64,000 bases of DNA from assembly GCF_949628215.1 (NCBI RefSeq), contig NC_134283.1:23848975-23912974 (forward strand), given 5' to 3'. The translations under genes were made by a program, and so were the position numbers. This DNA is from Phalacrocorax aristotelis. Lineage: Eukaryota; Chordata; Aves; Suliformes; Phalacrocoracidae. Shown here piece by piece: positions 50,301 to 63,470 of this stretch (positions are counted from its first letter, which is position 1; each line of letters begins with the position of its first letter). The notes beneath the pieces were generated by a model that did no database searches, was not told where the DNA came from, and saw nothing but the letters and a program-made list of their open reading frames with translations.

Positions 50301-53300
50301 CTGCAAACATGCATCTCTCTCTTTCAAGCCCAGTTCACTCTATTCCCCAACCACCATCCTGAAATACCAGCGAGGGAATTGCTTTGACTTCAGCGTGCTG
50401 CTGTGCTCCATGCTGATTGGGGCCGGGTATGATGCCTACTGTGTGCACGGGTATGCCACCCGCGAGATATGTACCCTGGATGAGACTCTGGAGCTGTGCC
50501 CACTGCTCAGGAAGCCACAGGAGGTGAGACCTGCAGTGAGAGGGCAGGGAGGAGCCCAGCATGCACGCTCAGCCTGTTCATTTCCAGTGAGTTCCAGAGT
50601 TGAGCTAGGGGGAGCAGCTTCAGGTCCACACTGGGTTTCAGTCTGTACCAAGCAGGGACCTGACCAAAGGGATCTTTTGAGTGATTTTCCACAGTTTTGT
50701 CAGAGGCCTCGTTGTCTTCACTGTATTCCTGCTCTCCAGGTCCAATACTGCAAAGTGCCAAGGGTTGGGAACTGGGGGGTACCTGTAAGCCGTCCATTTT
50801 CTCCCTTCTCTTGATCTTGATCTCTGCTCAGTTTCACAGCAATACCCTGCTTTTGCAGAGGCAGGTACCAAAAAAGGGGATGAAGAAGTCCAACAAGTAT
50901 AAAATTAAGCCCCCACCAGACCTGCAGAGCAAGTTTGAGCTTCAGCAGGAGTCCAGGAAGAAGGCAGAAACTGAAGCTGCTCAAAAGAGCGAGGAAAGAG
51001 AAGAGGAGGTCACGGTGAGTTAGCAAGGTCCACCTCATTGTAAACTCCAGGAGCAAGAGCTGAGATACAGGTAATGGCTGGCCAAAGAAAGGAGCTCACC
51101 ACCCTCCGCTTTGAAGTATGACACAACCCGGATCATGGCCGTGAGCACTTGGCCTCTGGGAACACAGTGTGTGCTGGCACAGGAATATGTACTGGGTATG
51201 TACTACCTCACTCTTCTGAAGAGTGGTAAGGGCCTGGAGATCTTTAGAAGTAGGCAGGGGAGAGAATGAGATTGCCATTGGGTTGGACTAAAGTGGCAAT
51301 AAAATGGCAATAATTACTGCTCTGTCCTCTGCACTACAGGAAGTGGAAAAGCCCGGGCGTGACCCTTTGCATGGCTTACGGGTGCATGCGTGGGTTTTGA
51401 TTCTGTCTGGGAAGAGGGAAGTTCCTGAGACCTTCTTCATCAACCCCTTCACGGGAAACAGCCACAGCACCATGGATGAGCACTTCCTTGGGATCGAGAG
51501 CATCTGGAACCACAGGAATTACTGGGTGAACATGCAGGACTGCTGGAATGGCTGCAAGGTAATGAGCCCTTAAGCACCCCTGCTGGGGAGGGACAGCTGG
51601 GCTAACCTGAGTCCTAGGGCAGTCCAAGATCAGTGGTCATCCCGGTTTCCACTTAACCATTCAGTGTATTGGCTCTGGTCAGTTTGCTCTGATTACACAG
51701 ACTCTGGAACTACTCCAGGACATCCCAGAGCCTGAGCTAGCAAATACAGATCACAACTATTAAACCCCTATGGTGCTAGAATATCAGCTTTTAAGGCTGG
51801 CTGGACACTTATTCTCTCAAACAACAGCTTTTAAGGCAGAGGATGTTTTGAGCCTGTCAGGCGTAGCTCAAGGCAGGAAAGATCTTGATTAGGCTCTTCC
51901 CAGACCTCAGCTACTCCCCAGCTGATATAAAGGTTGGGAAGCAAGGGTCAGAGTTAGAGCAACTTTCAGGCCTGTGTGAATGACCTTAGGTCGTGCAGGC
52001 CCGGAGGAAGGAGGCAGGAGCACTTCCAGCAACTTCCTCTGATCTGTGGCAGAGGCACCATGAGGAAAGGGCTCTGCAGCCTTCTAGGCACAGTGGCAGG
52101 CTTTGGGGTCCCACCAGCCAGCCAAGGGTCTGACTAGCCTACCTCACTGAGATCCAGGGTCTGTCTAGAATCCTTTACCTCTCTGATACCCAGCCAGGTC
52201 CAGAGCACCGCAGACGTGCAGGAGCAGGGTTCAGTTTCATGTCAGGCCCCTGAGACTGTCCTGTCGTTAAGTGGGTTTCTTCTGCATGGCCTAGGATCTC
52301 ATCTTTGACTTGGGTGATGCTGTCTGCTGGGAAGTTATGCTTTCAGGGAGCAACAAGCCTGTTCAGCTGCTCCCAGATGCTGAGGAGGAAGAGGAGTTAT
52401 CTGACAGGGACATGGATGATATGGTGAGTGACCCAAATGATGGCTCTTGTGCAGTGGGGATGCTGGATGGAACTGGTGTGTTTGTAGGCCCATACATGTC
52501 TGCCTGCCTGCTGCGCTCTCCAGGTCAGATCGTTATTGCTCTAGCTAGGTTTTGGTTGGCATGTTAGATTCCTTCTCAATCTTAAATAGTTCTGTTGCTT
52601 TTTGAAGCAGGACCTCAAGTGGTACTTCTGGTGTCCAAAGTGGCTAGGGATCTCTGTAGATCTCCAGTGCATCGACCTTTGAATGAAATAATTTTAAAAA
52701 ATAAAATCCGAACTGAAATTTTTCTGGATGCTCTTTCTCTGCTGGTCAGCACCCTGCTCTTCTGGCTGCTAGGTGGAGTTGCCAACCAGATGTAGAAATA
52801 ACATATATACTCTAATATACCAAAAAATGTTGCGTACTGGAAGCAAAAAATCATATGTTGTCCTGGTGGGAGAACACAGCATGAGCAAGCAGGCATTGCA
52901 CCAACACAGCAGGACAGAGGAATGCCAATAACAGTACGTTCCCTCCTGTTATCTAATCTCCTCAGCCTGTGCCCATAACTGCAGAGCAAAGTGTCCTTCG
53001 TGGTCTGCATAAAACAAGCTGGCCATCAGTTTGAATGACGATTGTCACAGTCATCCCCTATCCAGCGTGAGCATTAGCCAGAAGAAGATAATTTCATTAG
53101 GCTTGACTAAGGGTATGCTAGTGAGAGTGTGGGGATGCAATAAAGCTCTCCTTCCACGTAAACTGCAGAGTGCTGCTTGCCTCGGTTCTCAGGCTGTGTG
53201 TGACCGACACAGCTCTCCTAACTGTGCCACCGTGTTCCCCAGGACCAGCACAGCCTCGCATGAGCTGAGCTCTGATTGCTGCACTGCATTCTCTAGAACC

Positions 53301-56300
53301 AAAATGCCTCCTGGCACAGTAAGAGGAGGTGCCAAAAATGCAAATCTTTGCTTCTGTTTCAGCAGGAAAAGGAGGTGGAAGACATGAGTTCTGACATGCC
53401 ACCATCGTGGGTAGCCCCAATTCAGATATCTCCCAGACGTATGTTTTCTTCCTTTGCCTTTTTCTTGCCCTGCAGCTAGCCTTTTAGTGGATTTAGGACA
53501 TTTGTGTATCTCGCTCAAGAGTTCTCCCTTCAGGATGGACAAGGTATAGCAGTGAAGTGCAGTAGATGAAGGCAGCAACAGCTATTGGTTTGAATGCCTG
53601 CTGTCAGTGCACTGTCTCATCCCTGGTGGGAACCCCCCTGCAGACACACACATGCGCGTGCACACACACAAAAATAAAAAAAATGCTTTCCTGCTAGCTG
53701 AATGATTTTACCTGGGATAGACTTTCTGTTACCGCTATGCACAAGGACCGGCCCCTGCGTTATCAAATATCTGCTTTGGGAGAGAAAAGAGTTGTTATAC
53801 TATTATAACATTAAAGTACAACAGGCAGGTGCTGAACAGCTTTACTGGCAGCTGAAAGCAGTCAATAAATGCATAGTTTCCCTTAGACGATGTTTTTCCC
53901 TCTTGAATTCTTTTTCCTTGGGCTGAGTACAACGGAATCAATTTTTCTGACACCTCTCTTGCCCACTGCAGAGTTTGAGACCCGCTGTTCCCAGGGGAGG
54001 AAGGTGATCCTGTACAAGAAAGCAAAACTGGAATCATGGGCACCATACCTGTGTGGGAATGGGCTGGTGAAACGCCTCACCATCTACGCAGACTTAGACT
54101 GTAAGAGAGATGAGTGAAAACACTTGATTCAATGAGAAAACACAGCCTGGGGTATGGTGATGGGACGGGGGCGCAGTCCCCTTTCTGCTACAGTCTCTCA
54201 TGTGCTTTCTTACCCTCCTTTCACATTTGTGGGAGATGTATCTACCACATCTTCAAATGCTTCATCATGCTCACTGTTTGTCAAGCCCCAGAAATTTCCG
54301 GCATTGCTACGGGTTTCTGGGAGAGTTTGAATCTGTTTACATCCCAATGATAGGCTGTTCAGTGTCACAGGTAAGCTGCTTGGATTTTCAGTCTCCAGCA
54401 AAATGGAATGCTGCTTTGATTTGATCCAGTAGTATCACTATTCCCATTGGTGTCAGCAGGATCCGTAGCTATGGACTGTGGATATTTCTGTACTCCATTC
54501 TTCAGCAGCTGGTCCAGGAAACCGTGCAGATTCCTAACTGGACATACAGTGTCCTGTCCTCAGCCCTCTTGGATTGTGTAATGCCCCTACGTCATTTCCC
54601 ATCGCTCCTGATGCGATCATTAAGCATTTGGGTTGGAATCTCTCTTGCCTAATCGTAGCCATCCGCCATGCCACCTTCTCCCCCTGAGCTGATTACTTTA
54701 GTTCTTGTTGATGGAGAGGAATAAACCCTCTTAAGGTGTAATTCATCTACTCAAATATAGATTAGGATTCATCTACAACATGCCCCTGTGACTGTAATTG
54801 CCCCTGTGCCAATTCCAGTGACTGTACAATATCTGCTTTGGCTGTATTGGGAGCACAGGGTGCTTGCACAGACACTGAGAGCTTATCAGATGAATCTTGC
54901 CACCTCCAACAGGGTGATGTAAGGTTGTGAAATGGTTTGTCTCCTGCCAGGTACTGAAATAGTGGAAGTGAGGGAGTGGTTCAAAAACCGAGAAGACATG
55001 TTGGATATGAGAGAAATTAATAAACAAACACAGCTGACCACAGAGTGCTTCAGCCCAGGACACTTCCTCGGTCTCAGAGGTATTCCAGCTCATCTGGGCA
55101 GCCACTGCAGCTGATGGGACTTCATGTGGATCTCTTCTAGTGGTGGAAAAAGCCCAATGTTGTGAGGGGTGGCAAACTTGTGGGATGCATCACCTAGATA
55201 AATAATACGGTCTCCAGTGGAGAGTAGAGAATTGGGTGGTTGGTGGGTGGTGGACAGTGCTTCCCCCCAGCATAGCAGAAGAAAAACACATACCTATCAC
55301 ATACATAGGGTGATATAATTTACTTTTACCAGTAGAGGTGATAGAAGTAGAAACTTTATCCTTAGGATTATGTTCTGTCTCTCAATGTTGTGCAGCTGGA
55401 AAGTCCTGCAGCAGATCTGTTGCTAAAGCAGCATTTCACCCCAAGAGGCTGTGCCCATTCCTGGTTTGGGAAGAGCAGGGTCCAGGCTCCACTCACTACT
55501 GCCTTACTGTGTAAGGAAGGCAGTGGCCCTGCAAAGCTGTCCTGCCATCCTTAGGCCATGGCATATTGGTACATAGCAGTGAGAGATAACGTTCCTTTCT
55601 TATGCTCTTCTGTGCATTTGATTTATTAGCTGCTGAAGAAAATGAGACTTCCTCTGGTCACACCTATGTTCACCATATTATGATGGCTAACTCTGAAAAT
55701 GTGTGCAATCTCTCTTACGTCCTTAGCTCACACCTATATGTCACTGGAACCAGACACTGAACGTACAATGGAGTTTTACAATGAGGCACGAGTTGATGGC
55801 CTCCAGAAACGTGTTGAAAATGCTAACGAGATGACAGAGTACTTCCTGGGACGTGATGACTTCCTGCATGTCCGGCACATGGAGTTTGGCAAAAGAGGAA
55901 AGAAAATACACTTGGCTGGCACCAGAACTGACATTTACTCCCGGCCTATAGTGGTATGGCCAAGGCAGGAACAGAAAAATATCTGTCACTGTGATATTTA
56001 TACTATCCAAAGCAGACTGCCTAGGGCTTTAGGTTGATATTGAGCCAAGGCAAAACTCCAGATGAGATGTCCAAGCCTTGTTCAGCTGCTGTGTCTGACA
56101 GTTACTTGTCGGAGAGCGAGCTACATCATGACCTGCTGTCATGAACTGCATTGAGCAGCTAGAATGAAACTAGGAAACTGACTTGGAAAATGTGTGTCAG
56201 AGGAAAGAAAAAAAGCTTGATTATGATTTTGGAATGAAATTTTCACAAGACTAGTTCACAAAACTAGTCCAATGATTTCATGTTCTAACCCCAAACGAGT

Positions 56301-59300
56301 AACATTTTAGGTTCCTGATGAAGTATCCCATCACTCTGATTTGTTACAAGCAGGTGATCTACGTCTTCCTCTAGTCAGGTCTGATTTGGAGAACAGAAGA
56401 GGGAGGAAATCTGACATCTGGCAGTATGGCTCAGATACTTCACCTGCCAAGACAGAGCCATGCAGTGGCCTGCCTTTGGACCAGCACCTAACATGCTCCT
56501 TTTTCCTTCCCTGTGTTGGGGAATGTGGGAAACTTTGTTGTGCTCCAAAATACATTGCTTCCTGCAGTTCCCTCAGGCAGGGATGCATCCCAAGGTAACT
56601 TTGAGCTTGGAGAGCATACTCAGCTCCACCAATAGGAGACTTCTGTATTGCTTTAAGCAGCTTTGTGCTTTTTTTCTTGGGCACAGGAAAGAACAGTAGG
56701 ACCATGGGCCAAGAGATGCCATCATAGTCCAGGAAGAAAAGCCCAATATTTACCTTGGGGTTTTTACCCAACTCTGCAAATCTTGTCAGTTTTCTGTGTT
56801 GTCTAACCTGCTTCCATCTCTTTCTTTTCACTGCTCATTAGAAAATCAAGGAGTGTTTCCACAGAAACCTAGAAAAGCCTGCTGATGAAGATGTAGCAGA
56901 ACGTATCTTTCTGATCACAGAGGAGATGATCCATCTGACTTATCACCTCAAGGACAAATACATTACTGCCTCAAAGAAGGATTTCTTCAAAGCGGTGGAG
57001 AGGGATAAGGAAGGAAATGAAATTGTCATGACACCAGAAATGTGCATCACATACCAGGTATGGAGAAAAATTACTTATATCTTGAAGTTTTTCTAGATCA
57101 TGAGACACAAAGAGGTGAAATGTCAGTGGAAGAACTACAAGCATTACATATTCCATGCTGCCCTGCTGCTCCATCTGCACACTCCTCTCACAGACGGCCT
57201 CCAGGCTGACAACACAAGTGCCCCTGGAGATGCATTACCATGCTGGAAGTGACTGGGGGCACAGGATGTAGCGGAGTGTGAAAGGCTTGCTCTGGTCATG
57301 CCTGAGGTCATCTTCCCAGACTTGGTCATCAGGCAGTGTAGACACAACCAAGATCTTATAAGATGCTGGTTCAGCAGCTGTTGGGCTCAGTCCTGCAGAG
57401 CCATGGCAGGGAATCTGAAATTTCCTCTGCCATTCTCTCTTGAAGAAGAGACTACAGCCGAGAAGCAGAAGCAGATACCCTGGGTTCTAGCTTGAATTCT
57501 GCCATGGACTTCTTGGGTCACATCATTGCTTAAATCTCCCAGAATTTACGCTGCAGACGCAGAACAAGATGCTGAGGCTTAATGCATTTCTGATAGATAG
57601 CCTTAAATAAAAGATATTAAGAAAAAAAAGGAGTGCTGTCATTAAGCCAAATTCTCTCATTCAGGATATGGGGGTCACTCCACTAACATAATTGATGTGA
57701 GTCTGTAACCAGGGGCAGAAGGCTGCCAGTAAATTCTGCAGTGATGCTGCACAGTTACACTTAGGAAGATCAAAGAGAGATTGCAACTACAGTATTGTTT
57801 TAAAGTTTCCATTTCCCATTGAGGTGAATACACAGAATGCAATTGCTGGAGTGCCATCCTTTAATCTCTAACCCTGCAAAACCTGTTCCAACCAAATAAC
57901 AGCAGCATCAGCAAAGTGCAAGATGTGTCATCTGGCTCTCATTACTGATACAAAATCTAAATAAATTCTAATAAAATGTTGACCATGGATTAGGTGTTTC
58001 ACTGGTGGAAATCAGTGTCACTATATTGACTATAGCAGAACTGTGCCAATTTCTGTTATCAGAGTACCTGTTCCCATGCATCCAAAGCACGGTACTGTCT
58101 TTCACTAGCTTATCTGCTTCCAGGCGGGGTCCTCTGAGCATGACAAGAAGCCGCTCCGTCTGTACAAATTGTTGCAGGAGCTAACAGAGGAAGAGAAGCA
58201 GCTGAAGAAACAAGTCCAGCAAGCTGAAGCAGAGGTAACAGGGAGGTGTCCACACTGTTGTCAAAGTTGGTGAAGCATGGAAACAGTTTCAGCTGACTGG
58301 TTGCCAAAGCATCTTCAGCATAAACTGTGATAAAAATAAAATTCTGGTGTCACAACGCTGGTCTCTGTGCTGAATTAGCAAGCTTGCAACCCAGGCATTT
58401 TTCAGTAAAGGTGTAGATTTAATATATTTATGGAGAGTCACCTACTTTCCAGCTCCTGCTCTTACTCTTTGTTCTCTGAGAGGAAGACAGTTTCAGAAAG
58501 CAAATGACAGCATGTGAATTGGGGCATCTAGAACCATGTCTGCCTTTTGCCTGGGAAAGAAACCAAAAAGAAAGGATATTATATGCAATGTTTTATCTAG
58601 TTGCTAGGCATTTCCAGGGAGTCCTGTCCAAAATATTGAAGTGACTTTTTGTGGGAGCAACTGTGGAGAAATACTTCATAAAATTGCTTGTACTGCTAAT
58701 CACACTGTGACCAGTGTAACAAATGTGTGTTCTTAGAAGTCTTTGTAATTACTTTGTGATAAATACAACCATTCTAGCAGACGGAGGCAAAGCTATTGGA
58801 TTTTTTTAAAATGTTTTTGTGAGGAAGAGGAACTCCTGAAGGAGCTGGAGAGGGAATGCTCAACTTTATTAGCATAGAATACTAGGAATAGTGAAGAACA
58901 AGATTACAAAAGTCGTTTTTATTTTTCTCCAGAAATTTGAAGCTAGTTCACTGTGACATCATGAACTACCTTGCCAAATTTCTCAGTCTTGATGTATTAA
59001 CAGACAAAATATTCATATTGCTTGTGCTTTATATCCTATTAAGACAAAGAAATAAGCCAAAGCTATCAGTAGAATTTCAAAAGTAGTGGCAAGACTATGA
59101 CTCCAGATGAACTTTCTTAACAGATAATATCAATAATTGTGTTCAAGAATTTCATGCAGAGCAGCAATCTAAAAATAAGACCACTATTGGCTTGATGTAT
59201 CAGCAAGATATGAACATATTTGTATAGATCTTCTATATTTAACCTTATGCTACAGTTCTTGTATACAGCATCTGCTCTTTTAGCAGGTCAAGCATGTAAA

Positions 59301-61525
59301 AGTACTGTCATTTTGTGGGAAAGCTGAGGGGTCTTTCTTGTGATATTTTTGGAAGGTGTTAAATATTTTGAAGATCCGTGAGAATGAAGAAACGGCTGTT
59401 AAATTGTCAGTTTCAATTTATAACACAGAGAGGAATGAAAAGAGAAGGCAGCAGTATGAAGCCATGGTAGGTAGACTTTGCTAATACCAGTATTTATTAC
59501 ATGTATACAAAGAAATCCAGAGTAAGCTTTTTCTGTCTGAGGAATTATCTCTGAAGAGCTTTTAGTATCATTAAAATATTTTGGGCCAAATCCCTAGGAG
59601 GTGTAAGTCAGCACAGTTTCAACTGACTTCCCATCACATCACCAAGAAACATAATTGTTTCATATTGTTTAGTTAATAAAGAAAAAATTAACAAGGATTA
59701 GTTGATAATAGGGATTATGAGGGGAGTATGATAATGAATTCCAAGCTGCATCTTTCTAGCCAGGGCTCATGTTGTTAGGCAAATATGCACTTCTTTGTGT
59801 GATATGAATCGGTTATTTGTTTTTGTTATTACTTGCAAAGTCAATTTTGTTCCAGGATCTCTGTTAAGGAATTAATGCCTTATGGATGTTCTGGACAAAT
59901 ACAAAAAGATTCAAGAATAATTACTTGCTATTTTTCAAGATCTCTGAGATGCTTCTTGTGAATGGTTTTTAGACTGAGCTTTCCTGAATGGAGAGGTTAT
60001 AAAGGTGATATTAGGTTTTAGATGCCAGACTTCTGGCATGAAACACAAGCAGGGGCAAAGATGCAAGAACCAGCTATTTGCCAGCCTACAAGCCAGTAGC
60101 ACTCAAAATACCCTGTCCTAATCTCCTTCTGTCCAAATACAAATGCATTTTGTAAAGCCCTTCTTGCACCTCAGTGGATAACATGTTTTGTGTAAGAGAA
60201 GTCTCTACAATCAAGGAAATTAGGAGGAACGTTAAAAAGGACGATAGAAAATAACTACAGAAGAAAAACTGCATTGGGAAAGAGTTGGTATGCAAAGCTA
60301 ATGCAAAGCACTAGTTCTGATCAAACTATAGGAAAAAGAATCATGACTTCCTCCCTGGGGGTAGGGAGGAGTTTTGGCATTTGCTTTTATTTTGCCTTAT
60401 CACATGGTGTTTGGAGAAACAGGTAAATGGAACCATGACTCTTTCTGTCCTTTCCCCTCCAGAAGAACACAACGGAGGATGGGATCCCAGGACAAGAGGA
60501 ACAGGATCTAGATTACTTGGCACCTTTTCTTATTCGAATTGGCCACAGAGAGAAAATGACCAAGGGTCAGGCCCTGCGCATCAGAGATGACTGCCTGACT
60601 GATTTTAAGCATCATCTCATTGATAAGGCTAATATCATCCAGGCTCACTTTGAAAAGGTATACCTAGCCTTGCTCCAGGTTGTGCTGTTACTGGAGTCTC
60701 TTCTGTGCTGGCAGGAGGGTAACACACAACACATCTCATTGTGACAGCAGGCAAGAAACAAGCGTCCTTTGATTACTTTAAGAGAGCCATAAATGTGCCT
60801 GTATTTTTTTTGTCACTAGCATGTGAGATCAAAGAACAAAATAGCTCCAGGGTGAAATTTAGTCCCTATCAGCTATCAGAGCTGATTTGGTTCTCCAGTG
60901 CTTCTTGACTATAGTGAGGCAACGCATTCAGGTTTTGCTGCCTCTTGCTGTTCCACATGTTTTGATTCCCCTTGTTTTCTGGTTCTGTGAGACCTCATCT
61001 CAAGCTTATTGCCTCCCATGAAAATAAACCAGCTCGTTTGTGGTTTCCTTCACCTTGGGTCCCTGAACTTTGAGTTGCACTTTTGTGTGTCTTCTCCTTG
61101 CTCTTCTTTCTATTCCCCTGACTTCTGTTTGCTTGCTCCCCCAACAGGCGGTGGAAGAGCTGCAGAAGAAGAGCCAGTGGTTTCAGGAAAACCAGAATCA
61201 GCTCAGTGCAGAGGAGGAGGATGACTTCCTCACCCATTACTCTGAAACCATGTTCCATATCCACATTCTAGTGCTGAGGCTCAACAGGTATTGGGAATGA
61301 TTGCCTGAGTACAGTGCCCAGGGGAGATCTAAAAGGCAGCCCCCCTCAGGAACTCGGCACTGAAGCTATTCTATAAAATATTCTAGCTGATGTTCCGCTG
61401 CAGTTTTCCTCTGATATCCCCTCTCTTCTTCCAGGGAAAAGCAGACGGCACCACAGAAATACCTTGCTCTTCAAGAGAAGTTGCGCAAGGATCCTCGCCT
61501 AGCCGAGCACCTCAGTCATGCCTGA
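47369..61525 (+). CDS. DRC7: Dynein regulatory complex subunit 7
   Basis: Seventeen coding exons: 47369-47505, 47936-48110, 49004-49129, 50329-50523, 50859-51014, 51340-51558, 52295-52423, 53363-53438, 53972-54100, 54951-55079, 55727-55953, 56842-57057, 58124-58234, 59356-59466, 60463-60657, 61148-61287, 61435-61525. All phases join into 853 residues; human DRC7 (CCDC135) has 874. It starts MEVLQEKKEEEQREEEEL and ends RLAEHLSHA. Blocks near-identical to human include YLCPDRKPLFLHPVNECGV, KYQRGNCFDFSVLLCSMLIG (the transglutaminase-like region), LSGKREVPETFFINPFTG, HFLGIESIWNHRNYWVNMQD, VRVDGL-type repeats near residue 560 and C-terminal coiled coils. DRC7 is a linker subunit of the nexin-dynein regulatory complex that ties neighbouring axonemal doublets and is needed for sperm motility. 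Exon 3's upstream acceptor (CTGCTGTGGAAG) is slightly weak. Nothing suggests damage. Confidence 0.98.
53645..53692. repeat. CA-rich microsatellite passing into an A-rich run
   Basis: ACACACACATGCGCGTGCAC followed by more CA and an A-rich tail, in a DRC7 intron. Confidence 0.8.
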
Positions 61526-62133
61526 TTTCTTTATTCTTTCAAGCCGGACACTGGAAATCAGTGCTGAAACCGGTTAGAAGCAGCCTGAAAAAAACATGAA
61601 AAAGTTTTCCTATTTGCCTGCAGTAAATCTTCATTATCATCAGATACATGGAGATTTTAATGAACTTGTACCATTCCACTGTCTTTTTCTTTTCCCTCTT
61701 TTAAGGCCCATCTACAGTTATATCAGTTGTCTTCTCATGCAATCCCATCATGTTTGAGACTGAAGTCTGAATGAGACCTTAGCTTTAGGGTCTGCTTCAG
61801 AAGATGCTACAAATTATGCATGCTGTATTGCAGGGCTTTTCTTCCCCAGACCTGCTCCCTAGCTGCTGACATCAGGAGCAGGATTATTTGGGAATACTGG
61901 TTCTTTTCCAACATAATATTTTAACAAATGTATAATTTGGCTTTATAAGTAGCACAAGCAAATATTTTGAACTTCTGAGTTCACAATAGATAGAAAAATT
62001 CTTTGACGTCACTTAGAGCTATCTATTAACTACAAAACCCAGCAAAAACTAATACTCAAATTGACAAACTTTGGATTTTAATGTCTTTCTCTTCGAATGC
62101 CTCCACTTACCATTCACAAATATTGGCAGACAG

Positions 62134-62139
62134 AATAAA
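62134..62139 (+). terminator. Possible DRC7 polyadenylation signal (AATAAA)
   Basis: AATAAA lies about 610 bases after the DRC7 stop (TGA at 61523-61525) and is the first canonical hexamer noticed downstream. Confidence 0.45.
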
Positions 62140-63470
62140 AAGTCAAGAGAAATCCACAAAGCATTTCAAATCCCAGAAATTTTAGGTAATCAAGTATTTT
62201 GGTTAATAATAATTCCCCAGGATGCACAAATGGAAATCAGTATGTGTGCACCATGTATTGTTTTTTATATAAGTCCTTGAACCTGCTAGGGAACAATTTC
62301 TGGTGTCACCTGTTAGGCACTCTGGACACCTACAGTTCCCAACAGCTACAGTCTTCAAGGAACAATCTCTAATTCTTACCTTCAACGAAGACTACACCAT
62401 TTGCAGCTGGGGGAAGGCAGAAACTTATTTTGCTGTGATACAGCAGAGTAAGTGACATTACACCTGAAATACAGCATGAACCAGAGCAGGCTTTTAGAGA
62501 GAAACATCCCCTGGCTGCCTATTTTATTGCAACAGAGTAATTTTCTCTTGCATTGTTTCTGTCACATTTTAAGAGGTGAACACAATATTAAAACCAAAAG
62601 CCACCATTAGCTCATCATGCCTAATCTGAATAACCAAGTCATTAAAATATACTAAATTACCCTTATAGGGAGCCCATTAATTTAGGTGTTACTTGAAGGA
62701 TGCGCTCCATTTTGGGCTCAGAAATGGAAATCAGAGAATTCAGCATCTCCTATGGGAGATGGGTGCAGCATTTGACACCCACCACAGCAAATCCCCAGGT
62801 CTGCCTGGACCCCCCAACTCCCTGTTTTGGAGCTCCAGGATGTTTCACGACAATATGTCATGTTCCGAGCCATTCAACAACAGCAGCAGGCTATTTCACA
62901 CCAATACAGTTTCTGACAGCTCTGCATCCCTCTGCCAGTGCTTGGCTAACCTGGTGACCTAGCACAGATGGAATCAGGCTGGGAAAGGAGAAAGCTCAGG
63001 ACAGCTCACTTTTTGAGATAGGGAGTTTTTTTCCAGTAAGGACATGCTACTGAAAAGGAACATCAAGGGTTCTGGGAACTGATGTCAGCCAAAACAATTT
63101 CCAAATCACAAGGATCATGAGTAAGGACTGAGGGACCTCAGGGAACTAGGGAGAAAGGAAACGCTAAGGTCTCTGAACAGAAAGAAAAAAAGGAGCAAGC
63201 AACCCTGTGGTTATGAACTGATCAGCATTAGTTTAATACCAGCAAATACACTGAAACAAGTTATTTTTAAAAATCCTTTTTACAGGCACTAGGGACATAG
63301 AGACTGCAAAAAAAAAAAAAAATCAGCTAATACACGTTATCAAGGACTAGCATCAAACTAATTTGTTTTCCTCTTTTGATGGAGTAATTGGCTTCAGAGA
63401 CAGGGAGGGGAGTGGGAGCAGCAGTGTGACTCCGTCTCAGCCAGGTTGTGAGAGCGTCCAGCAAGGCCCT
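62140..63470. other. Intergenic sequence right of DRC7
   Basis: AT-richer sequence with no exon, recognisable repeat or RNA gene. It contains an A-run at 63308-63322 just before the CpG island. Confidence 0.5.

Noticed and set aside
52595-53010. Frames on both strands in a DRC7 intron
   Set aside because: The DRC7 exons at 52295-52423 and 53363-53438 join without them, and no motif is visible.
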